From positions 1-5,323 of the forward strand of contig DQGZ01000040.1 of the NCBI GenBank assembly GCA_003531345.1: DNA of 5,323 nucleotides. The letters run 5' to 3'. The DNA is from Alphaproteobacteria bacterium (lineage in GTDB: Bacteria > Pseudomonadota > Alphaproteobacteria > Rickettsiales > UBA8987). Position 1 is the stretch's first letter. Each line of letters opens with the position of its first letter. Below, piece by piece: positions 1-5,215 of this stretch. The notes below the pieces were generated by a model. The model made no database searches. It saw only the letters and a program-made list of their open reading frames with translations, and was not told the origin of the DNA. A program made the translations under genes and the position numbers.

Positions 1-2
1 AC

Positions 3-611
3 TACACTATTATTTCTGAAGAGGCGGGGGTTATAGAAGGTTCAGATAAAAAATTTACATTCTACATTGACCCTATTGATGGAACTACAAATTTTATGCA
101 TGGTTTGCCATTTTTTGCAATTTCAGTTGCAGTATATGAGAATGTTGCAGGCAAGAATATGCCAGTGGTTGGTGTGGTATTTAACCCGATATTTGATGAA
201 TTTTATTATGCAGAAAAAGGTTATGGTGCTTTCTGTAATAAACGCAGGCTTTTTGTTTCAGGAAGAAAAGATCTAGATGAGTCATTATTTGCTTCTTATG
301 TTGCAAGGAATAACCAGCAATATAGAGAAAGAGACCTTAAAGTTCTTACTGGAACAAAGCTTCATAGCCGTATTTATGGCTCCGCTGCTTTGGAGCTTGC
401 CTATGTGGCGGCAGGAAAACTTGATGGTATGTGGCATTTTAACCTGAAATCGTGGGATCTAGCCGCTGGTATATTATTAGTGCAGGAGGCAAGAGGTGTA
501 GTAACCGAGATAAATGGTGGGAGCGAATATCTGGAGTCTGGAAGTATAGTTGCTGCCAATGCAAACCTTCATGAAACGCTAAGAAAAGAAATTAACCGAT
601 GCATTTCTTAA
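3..611 (+). CDS. suhB: Inositol monophosphatase family protein (SuhB-like), 5' truncated by window edge
   Basis: This Mg2+-dependent phosphatase of the inositol monophosphatase/FIG superfamily hydrolyses inositol-1-phosphate or similar sugar phosphates in the cytosol; E. coli SuhB also has an rRNA antitermination and ribosome-maturation role. About 202 codons are visible in frame from base 3, and roughly 60 N-terminal residues lie outside the window judging by the usual ~265 aa. The metal site is intact: the SEEAG segment (bases 15-29), the signature IDPIDGTTNF (66-95) with both aspartates, and the C-terminal SWDLAAG motif (450-470), whose Asp is the third metal ligand. The run from DGTTNF into HGLPFFAISVA is typical of SuhB/IMPase rather than CysQ or FBPase. 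The internal ATG at 96 is Met inside the metal-binding loop, not a start. The end overlaps the next gene by 13 nt, so the two are probably cotranscribed. The family is certain; the true substrate is not shown by sequence. Confidence 0.93.
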   Translation, partial: YTIISEEAGVIEGSDKKFTFYIDPIDGTTNFMHGLPFFAISVAVYENVAGKNMPVVGVVFNPIFDEFYYAEKGYGAFCNKRRLFVSGRKDLDESLFASYVARNNQQYRERDLKVLTGTKLHSRIYGSAALELAYVAAGKLDGMWHFNLKSWDLAAGILLVQEARGVVTEINGGSEYLESGSIVAANANLHETLRKEINRCIS

Positions 612-1390
612 TTGTAACAATTATCATATCACTAATTTCTTTTTCTGTTCTTGCGCAGGTTCCAGCAAGTATGCAGCATTCATCTGACAGCTCAATTGAT
701 TCAATAAGGCGCTCCTTACAAAACCCAGTGCAAACTCCGCCGCAGGCGGTAGGGCAGGTTGAACCTCCCTTGCAGCAGCCTTACACCCAGCAACCACCTG
801 ATAATGAGCCATACGAAGACCCATTTTCATATGTTGAGGAGCAGGCGGGGGATATAAATGGAGTTGGTGATCAGAAAATGGAAGTAATGGAAATAAAATC
901 ACTGGATTCAGTTATAAATGATATTGAAAAGATAGAAAATGCAGTAGGTGCTGCTGTTGAAAAACAGAATGAATCCACCCAGAATAATGATCTAAAAGAA
1001 GGATTGGTTAAAAAACAGAAAAACATACTGGTTCTGGGAGATGAAAAAGATGTTTGGATGCCTAAACTTGCAGCCAAAAAATCAGATAAAAACCTCCTAA
1101 GAATAACATATGAGAAGGATATTTTTTCATTAAGTGATGTTGACAAGATAGCAATTGATTCAATGGTTAAAATGGCTGATGAGAATAAAGTTACCGAACT
1201 GGTTATCTCAACATTTGCATCAAAGCGTCAATCTGCCCAGAAAGAAAGGGAGTTTGCCCTTCTTAGGGCGTTGAAATTAAGGGAATATCTGAAAAGCAAT
1301 AAATTTAATGTTGATAAGGTGGTTTATAAAGTGGTAGAGTCAAGAAATAATAAAGATAATGTTGACTATATTGATGTTGACAAAAAGTAA
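599..1390 (+). CDS. Secreted protein with P/Q-rich linker and divergent OmpA-like C-terminal domain
   Basis: I do not recognise a named gene. The 263-residue product starts with a hydrophobic segment (residues 3-18) ending in VLA|QV, a good Sec signal-peptidase I site after residue 19, although the n-region has no Lys or Arg. Residues 41-75 are rich in Pro and Gln. Residues 95-142 are charged, probably helical or disordered. Residues 167-262 resemble an OmpA/MotB-type peptidoglycan-associating fold: LRITYEKD, then a helix with DKIAIDSMV, a strand LVISTFAS and the helix FALLRALKLREYL, which matches the LSxxRAxxVxxYL core of that family. The usual Asp of TDxxG is replaced (FAS), so diaminopimelate binding may be weakened or lost. 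It is not MotB: the N-terminal segment has no stator Asp and appears cleavable. The start overlaps the phosphatase stop by 13 nt, implying translational coupling. A periplasmic or envelope role is inferred; the function is unknown. Confidence 0.82.
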   Translation: MHFLIVTIIISLISFSVLAQVPASMQHSSDSSIDSIRRSLQNPVQTPPQAVGQVEPPLQQPYTQQPPDNEPYEDPFSYVEEQAGDINGVGDQKMEVMEIKSLDSVINDIEKIENAVGAAVEKQNESTQNNDLKEGLVKKQKNILVLGDEKDVWMPKLAAKKSDKNLLRITYEKDIFSLSDVDKIAIDSMVKMADENKVTELVISTFASKRQSAQKEREFALLRALKLREYLKSNKFNVDKVVYKVVESRNNKDNVDYIDVDKK

Positions 1391-1400
1391 AAATTACAAT
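1371..1400 (+). promoter_or_regulatory. Candidate sigma70-type promoter for the 17 kDa-antigen-like gene
   Basis: TTGATG (1371-1376) and TACAAT (1395-1400) are separated by 18 nt and match the -35 and -10 consensus at 4/6 and 5/6. Transcription would begin near 1407, giving a leader of about 30 nt. A perfect TTGACA lies at 1377-1382, but the hexamer 18 nt after it, TATTTA, is poor. The sequence overlaps the 3' end of the preceding coding region and is AT-rich, so chance matches are likely; this is a weak prediction. Confidence 0.3.
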
Positions 1401-1434
1401 TATTTAAACCTGAACTAATTTTAAAAAATTACAA
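1389..1434 (+). repeat. 11-nt direct repeat AAAAATTACAA, two copies 35 nt apart
   Basis: The identical sequence AAAAATTACAA occurs at 1389-1399 and at 1424-1434, at the two ends of the 46-nt gap before the lipoprotein gene. The first copy overlaps the candidate -10 element. The second ends three bases before the ATG at 1437, where a ribosome binding site would normally sit. It may be an operator pair, a translation element or a coincidence of AT-rich sequence. Confidence 0.45.
1416..1431. repeat. Short AT-only inverted repeat in the leader before the 17 kDa-antigen-like gene
   Basis: TAATTTT (1416-1422) and AAAATTA (1425-1431) are perfectly complementary arms separated by only two bases, so the RNA form would have to open the top pair to make a loop. 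It has no G or C, so an RNA hairpin would be weak. It is not followed by a T-run and is not a convincing terminator. Its position five bases before the ATG could affect initiation, or it could be a DNA-binding half-site pair. Confidence 0.35.
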
Positions 1435-1436
1435 GT

Positions 1437-1949
1437 ATGAAAAAATTTTTAACACTTACAGTATTATTGGCTTTAGCTGCTACGGCTTGCGCCCCTCAAT
1501 ATGGTCCTAACAGAACAGCTCAGTCAGGGGTTGGTGGAACGGGTATCAGTAAGGAGAATATTGGCATGGTAGCTGGTGCTTTGGGTGGCGCTTTTGCTGC
1601 GCAGGGTGTAGGTAAAGGTAAGGGTAACACGCTTGCAATTGCAGGTGGCACTATTTTAGGTGGTTTACTGGGTAGTTCTATCGGCGCATCACTTGACAGG
1701 GCTGATATGGCATATGCTAACAGTTCAACTCAAAATGGTCTTGAACAAACTAGTGATGGTGTAACTTCAACATGGAGAAACCCAAATACTGGAAATGCAG
1801 GAACAGTTACGCCAGTAAATACTTATAAAACTTCTAGTGGTCAATATTGTAGGGAATTTACCCAGACGGTTATGATTGGTGGCAGAAATGAGAGTGCATC
1901 TGGTACTGCGTGCAGGCAGCCAGATGGAACTTGGAGAATTGTAAACTAG
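1437..1949 (+). CDS. 17 kDa surface antigen family glycine-zipper lipoprotein
   Basis: This is an outer-membrane lipoprotein of the rickettsial 17 kDa common-antigen family, 170 residues compared with about 159 in Rickettsia. Residues 1-17 form a lipoprotein signal peptide (KK n-region, hydrophobic core) with a lipobox-like ATAC whose Cys18 would be lipidated. Residues 43-83 are a two-segment glycine zipper (GMVAGALGGAFAAQG, then IAGGTILGGLLGSSIGASLD) joined by GKGKG. The C-terminal domain (residues 110-170) carries TWRNPNTGNAGTVTP, SGQYCREFTQTVMIGG and ACRQPDGTWRIVN, nearly the same blocks I recall from the Rickettsia antigen. Cys138 and Cys159 could form a disulphide. There is no visible Shine-Dalgarno; the start was chosen because it gives the complete signal peptide. 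It likely has its own promoter at the end of the previous gene. The biochemical role of the family is not well defined; an envelope-structural or antigenic role is established only for relatives. Confidence 0.93.
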   Translation: MKKFLTLTVLLALAATACAPQYGPNRTAQSGVGGTGISKENIGMVAGALGGAFAAQGVGKGKGNTLAIAGGTILGGLLGSSIGASLDRADMAYANSSTQNGLEQTSDGVTSTWRNPNTGNAGTVTPVNTYKTSSGQYCREFTQTVMIGGRNESASGTACRQPDGTWRIVN

Positions 1950-1980
1950 CATTTTAGTAATATTAATAACTACATCTATT

Positions 1981-2817
1981 ATGACAGACGAACTGAATTT
2001 TCCTAAGGCTGGGCTAATGAAAGGTAAGAAGGGCCTTATAATGGGTGTTGCCAATGATAAATCAATTGCTTGGGGAATATCTGCGGCACTTGCGGCAAAT
2101 GGTGCTGAACTGGCATTCTCATATCAGGGGGAAGCTCTTTTAAAGCGTATAACACCACTGGCTCAAAGCCTTGGTTCTGATACGGTTATTGAGTGTGATG
2201 TTACAAAGTCAGAGTCGATTGAGAATCTTTTTAAAACACTAGAAAAAAAATGGGGAAAAATTGATTTTCTTGTGCATTCTATTGGTTACTCAGACAAAAA
2301 TGAACTACGTGGGAAATATCTGAACACAAGTTTGCAGAACTTCCTTAATACAATGCACATATCATGCTTTTCATTTACTGAAGTTGCAAAGCATGCTTAC
2401 AATATGATGAATAATGGTGGTTCTCTTCTAACCCTATCTTATTATGGTGCAGAAAAGGTTATGCCGCATTATAACGTAATGGGTGTTGCTAAAGCGGCGC
2501 TTGAAATGTCTGTTAAATATCTTGCAAAAGATATGGGTGACAGGAATATCCGTGTAAATGCAATATCTGCGGGACCAATGAAAACCCTTGCGGCATCAGG
2601 CATTGGTGACTTCAGGCTGATATTCAAGTGGAATGAATATAATTCACCTCTTAAGCGTAATATTACCCTTGAGGATGTTGGCGGTTCAGCATTATATTTT
2701 CTTTCCAGCCTTTCATCAGGTGTTACTGGTGAAGTTCATCATGTTGATTCTGGCTACCATGTTATTGGCATGAAAGACGAAAATGCACCAGACCTGACAA
2801 TACCTTCTCACCAATAA
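1981..2817 (+). CDS. fabI: Enoyl-[acyl-carrier-protein] reductase (NADH), FabI
   Basis: FabI catalyses the last step of each elongation round of type II fatty-acid synthesis in the cytosol, reducing trans-2-enoyl-ACP with NADH. The 278-residue protein is a short-chain dehydrogenase-type Rossmann fold of normal alphaproteobacterial length. Cofactor motif: GVANDKSIAWGI at residues 22-33. The catalytic pair is Tyr164 and Lys171 (HYNVMGVAK, Y-x6-K), with the second FabI tyrosine at Tyr154, ten residues upstream as in E. coli. SAGPMKTLAASGI follows as the substrate loop. Positions matching E. coli Gly93, Met159 and Phe203, which define the triclosan pocket, keep the sensitive residues (Gly102, Met167 and the Phe of GDFR). 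The ATG at 1981 gives the short N-terminal tail before LMKGKKGLIMG common in alphaproteobacteria; Met13 is an alternative. It lies 31 nt after the lipoprotein gene with no terminator between, so cotranscription is possible. Confidence 0.97.
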   Translation: MTDELNFPKAGLMKGKKGLIMGVANDKSIAWGISAALAANGAELAFSYQGEALLKRITPLAQSLGSDTVIECDVTKSESIENLFKTLEKKWGKIDFLVHSIGYSDKNELRGKYLNTSLQNFLNTMHISCFSFTEVAKHAYNMMNNGGSLLTLSYYGAEKVMPHYNVMGVAKAALEMSVKYLAKDMGDRNIRVNAISAGPMKTLAASGIGDFRLIFKWNEYNSPLKRNITLEDVGGSALYFLSSLSSGVTGEVHHVDSGYHVIGMKDENAPDLTIPSHQ

Positions 2818-2893
2818 TTTCTATTTTTCTATTTTAGGTTGACCCCTTAAAAACTTTTAGGCACAACTGACTTAAAATATTTTTCGTAATAAA

Positions 2894-3748
2894 ATGAAAT
2901 TCATCCTTGGGTTAATTATAGTTTTTGGTTCAGTTATTTCTGGGTATGTTCTGCACCACGGTAATCTGAAAGTTCTTTGGCAACCAACAGAGTTTTTGAT
3001 AATTTTTGGTGCAGGCATAGGATCATTTATAGTTGGTAATCCAACCCATGTGATATTTAAAACCTTAAAAGGTTTTAAATTGCTTTTCAAAGGTGGACAT
3101 GTTTACACTAAACCTCAATATCTGGAATTGTTAATGTTTCAGTATAGCATTTATAAATTCACGAAAACCAAAGGTATGCTTGAAATTGAGCAGCATATTG
3201 AAAAACCTGAAAGTAGTGACTTATTCAAAAAATTCCCTGGAGTATTAGCAAACCACCATGCAACTGATTTTATGTGTGACTATGTCAGGATGATGACCAT
3301 GGGTGTTGATGATAAATATCAACTTGAAGATATGATGAATAAGGAGCTTGAAGACCACCATCATGAAAATCATGAAGTTTCGCATGCAATTACCATAGTA
3401 GGTGATGCTTTCCCAGCGCTAGGAATTGTAGCGGCAGTTCTAGGGGTTATTATAACTATGGGTTCCATTGCAGAGCCCCCAGAGATTTTGGGTGGTTTAG
3501 TTGGTGCGGCGTTAGTGGGAACATTTGTTGGTGTATTGCTTTGCTATGGTATTTTTGGCCCAATGGGAGGTATGCTAGGAAAATATTATGAAGAAGAGCA
3601 TAAATATTATGAGTGCCTGAAACTTGGCTTATTAGCTCATATACAGGGTAATGCACCAACTATTTCAGTTGAATTCGCACGTAAGGTTATACCTAGTGAT
3701 GTAAGACCTACATTTAAAGAGGTTGAAGAAGAGATACAAAAAGGTTAA
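2894..3748 (+). CDS. motA: Flagellar motor stator protein MotA
   Basis: MotA forms, with MotB, the proton-conducting stator unit of the flagellar motor in the inner membrane. The 284-residue product has the full family layout: TM1 (about residues 3-20), TM2 (31-49, QPTEFLIIFGAGIGSFIVG), a long cytoplasmic loop, then TM3 (172-192) and TM4 (200-221). The loop region GMLEIEQHIEKP keeps Glu99, equivalent to E. coli Glu98 that contacts the rotor; the Arg90 equivalent is Lys91, a conservative change. The two essential prolines are present as Pro174 (GDAFPALGIVAAVLGV) and Pro223 (FGPMGG). The C-terminal VEFARKVIPSDVRPTFKEVEEE matches MotA and separates it from TolQ/ExbB, which are shorter. A His cluster lies at residues 155-160. 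The preceding 76-nt gap shows no clear promoter or Shine-Dalgarno. No motB is adjacent: lepB follows 36 nt later. Confidence 0.95.
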   Translation: MKFILGLIIVFGSVISGYVLHHGNLKVLWQPTEFLIIFGAGIGSFIVGNPTHVIFKTLKGFKLLFKGGHVYTKPQYLELLMFQYSIYKFTKTKGMLEIEQHIEKPESSDLFKKFPGVLANHHATDFMCDYVRMMTMGVDDKYQLEDMMNKELEDHHHENHEVSHAITIVGDAFPALGIVAAVLGVIITMGSIAEPPEILGGLVGAALVGTFVGVLLCYGIFGPMGGMLGKYYEEEHKYYECLKLGLLAHIQGNAPTISVEFARKVIPSDVRPTFKEVEEEIQKG

Positions 3749-3784
3749 GGGAAGTTGTTTTATAAATTAATCTAACAGTTTCTA

Positions 3785-4534
3785 ATGAATAAAGGCAATT
3801 TCAGGCCAGTAAAGTTTTACGAAACATGGACTTTTGTAATATTAGTTTGCATAATATTACCAATTTGTTTCAGGGCTTTTTTATACTCTCCTAGGCATAT
3901 CCCTTCCAGCTCTATGAAGCCTACTCTTTTGATTGGTGACTATATTTTCATTTCTAAATTTGCTTATGGGTTCGGTAAATATACCTTTCCGTTTGGTGAT
4001 AAGATAAACTATTTTGAAGGTAGGATAGGTGGAAGCAAGCCAAAGAGGGGCGATATAATAGTATTCAGGCCACCAAATGATCCACAGACGGACTATATAA
4101 AAAGACTGATAGGGCTTCCTGGCGATACAATTCAAATGAAGAGTGGCAGGTTGATTCTAAATGGTGAGGTTTTGCCTAACAAAAGAAGAGAAGACTTTCT
4201 GGAAGATAAGGCTGACGGAACAAAATATAATGTCAAACGTTATAGAGAGACCCTGCCTAACGGTGTAGAATATGAAGTGCTGGATGAAGTAACGGCTGGT
4301 CCAGCAGATGATAGTGAAGTTTTTACTGTACCTGAAAACCACTATTTTTTTATGGGTGACAATCGTGATAATTCAGCAGATAGTAGGCTGAATATTGGAT
4401 ATGTTCCTGAAGAAAATCTAATAGGTAAGGCTGAGGTCATATTATTTTCCAATGAGTATAATTTTCTGGAAATATGGAACTGGGTAAGAGGCTTCAGGGA
4501 AAATAGATTTATTATTGATTTATATGATGAATAA
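3785..4534 (+). CDS. lepB: Signal peptidase I, LepB
   Basis: LepB is the membrane-bound serine protease that removes signal peptides from exported preproteins on the periplasmic side of the inner membrane. The 249-residue protein has one N-terminal membrane segment (about residues 15-34), fewer than the two of E. coli LepB. Catalytic Ser43 lies in IPSSSMKPTL (box B; the usual Gly before the Ser is Ser here, a variant seen in other bacteria). The general base is Lys106 in DYIKRLIGLPGD (box D). Box E is complete at residues 191-201, GDNRDNSADSR. The region between boxes D and E contains the extended beta-domain typical of Gram-negative enzymes. It is placed directly before rnc and era, a common proteobacterial order. 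Its stop codon overlaps the rnc start, so the downstream genes are probably translationally coupled. The start at 3785 has no Shine-Dalgarno; it is the ATG that precedes the membrane anchor. Confidence 0.96.
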   Translation: MNKGNFRPVKFYETWTFVILVCIILPICFRAFLYSPRHIPSSSMKPTLLIGDYIFISKFAYGFGKYTFPFGDKINYFEGRIGGSKPKRGDIIVFRPPNDPQTDYIKRLIGLPGDTIQMKSGRLILNGEVLPNKRREDFLEDKADGTKYNVKRYRETLPNGVEYEVLDEVTAGPADDSEVFTVPENHYFFMGDNRDNSADSRLNIGYVPEENLIGKAEVILFSNEYNFLEIWNWVRGFRENRFIIDLYDE

Positions 4535-4536
4535 TA
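4526..4536 (+). promoter_or_regulatory. lepB/rnc stop-start overlap (translational coupling junction)
   Basis: GATGAATAATA encodes Asp-Glu-stop for lepB in one frame and, from the ATG at 4527, Met-Asn-Asn for rnc in another, an 8-nt overlap. The same 11 bases in the same phase form the rnc/era junction. With no Shine-Dalgarno upstream, re-initiation by terminating ribosomes is the likely way rnc is translated. The parallel with the second junction decides the choice of ATG 4527 over ATG 4524 or TTG 4515. Confidence 0.6.
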
Positions 4537-5213
4537 TTGCAAGTCTGGAAAGTTTAATTCGCTACGAATTTAAGAATAAACATCTTCTGTATCAGGCGCT
4601 GACCCACCCAAGTGCCAATAAAAAAGGTCGGGAGATAGACTATGAAAGGCTTGAATTTGTTGGTGATTCTGTGCTTTCATTGGTTATAAGTGAAAGTATA
4701 TATTATCTCTACCCGCAGGAAAAAGAGGGGTCTCTGGCAAAAAGAAGGTCAGCTATAGTTTGTAAAGACTCGTTAGCGCAAATTGCAAAAGATATTGGTT
4801 TAGGTGAATATCTGATACTTGGTACGGGGGAGCATCAAAGTGGTGGTAGGCAAAATCTGGCAAATCTTGAAAACTCTCTGGAAGCTTTGATAGCGGCGGT
4901 ATATTTTGATGGTGGTTTGCGTGCAGCAAAAGAATTTATTAATAATTTTTTTGCAAAATATATAAACCAGATGAAAAAACCCCCGAAAGACGCAAAATCA
5001 ACTTTACAGGAGTGGGCTCAAGGTAAGGGGCTTGGGCTGCCAAAATATGAAATGATTTCAATCACTGGTCCATCACATGAGCCATTGATAGAAATAAAAC
5101 TTGAGATAGATAATCATACGAAAATTTCAAAGGCCTCATCAAGGAAAGAGGCTGAAAGACTTGCGGCAGTTGAAGTTCTAAAAGAAATGGGTCTATTTAA
5201 TGAGGATGAATAA
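4527..5213 (+). CDS. rnc: Ribonuclease III
   Basis: RNase III cleaves double-stranded RNA in rRNA precursors and structured mRNAs, acting as a cytosolic dimer. The 228-residue form has the nuclease domain (residues 1-150) with the signature YERLEFVGDSVLSLVISE: Glu40, Glu43 and Asp47 match E. coli Glu38, Glu41 and Asp45. The second metal-site segment is NSLEALIAAVYFDGG: Glu119 matches the essential E. coli Glu117, but E. coli Asp114 is Asn116 here. I recall the same Asn in Rickettsia RNase III, so this is probably lineage-typical and not a loss of activity. The dsRNA-binding domain covers residues 156-222 (TLQEWAQ, GPSHEPL, SSRKEAERLAA); its usual Gly-x-Gly before the last helix is Ser-Lys-Ala. 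The gene overlaps lepB by 8 nt and era by 8 nt. ATG 4524 or TTG 4515 would add only one or four residues. Confidence 0.96.
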   Translation: MNNIASLESLIRYEFKNKHLLYQALTHPSANKKGREIDYERLEFVGDSVLSLVISESIYYLYPQEKEGSLAKRRSAIVCKDSLAQIAKDIGLGEYLILGTGEHQSGGRQNLANLENSLEALIAAVYFDGGLRAAKEFINNFFAKYINQMKKPPKDAKSTLQEWAQGKGLGLPKYEMISITGPSHEPLIEIKLEIDNHTKISKASSRKEAERLAAVEVLKEMGLFNEDE

Positions 5214-5215
5214 TA
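5205..5215 (+). promoter_or_regulatory. rnc/era stop-start overlap (translational coupling junction)
   Basis: GATGAATAATA again encodes Asp-Glu-stop, here for rnc, while the ATG at 5206 opens era as Met-Asn-Asn, an 8-nt overlap identical to that between lepB and rnc. GAGG (5202-5205) abuts the ATG and is too close to serve as a normal Shine-Dalgarno. A second in-frame ATG lies at 5200. Confidence 0.6.

Noticed and set aside
67..276. Plus-strand 69-codon frame at the window start
   Set aside because: It is out of frame with the phosphatase, whose metal-binding motifs cover the same bases.
624..902. Minus-strand open frame of 92 codons opposite the OmpA-like gene
   Set aside because: It lies fully inside a plus-strand gene with a signal peptide and recognisable domain; its translation has no recognisable motif and it looks like a shadow frame of the P/Q-rich region.
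599..1390. The OmpA-like protein as a MotB partner for the nearby motA
   Set aside because: The N-terminal segment lacks the conserved stator Asp and the plug, and ends in a signal-peptidase site; two genes separate it from motA.
2845..2861. Possible terminator hairpin after fabI (CCTTAAAAACTTTTAGG)
   Set aside because: The stem is six AT-rich pairs with a T-T mismatch and a 3-nt loop, and no T-run follows it.
2839..2878. Possible promoter for motA: TTGACC at 2839-2844 and TAAAAT at 2873-2878
   Set aside because: The spacing is 28 nt, far beyond 16-19 nt, and no acceptable -10 lies at the right distance from TTGACC.
3761..3766. TATAAA before lepB as a -10 box
   Set aside because: No sequence resembling a -35 element lies 16-19 nt upstream; such hexamers are common in AT-rich DNA.
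4515..4517. TTG at 4515 as the rnc start
   Set aside because: ATG codons at 4524 and 4527 are in frame just downstream; ATG 4527 reproduces exactly the rnc/era overlap, and the added residues have no family support.
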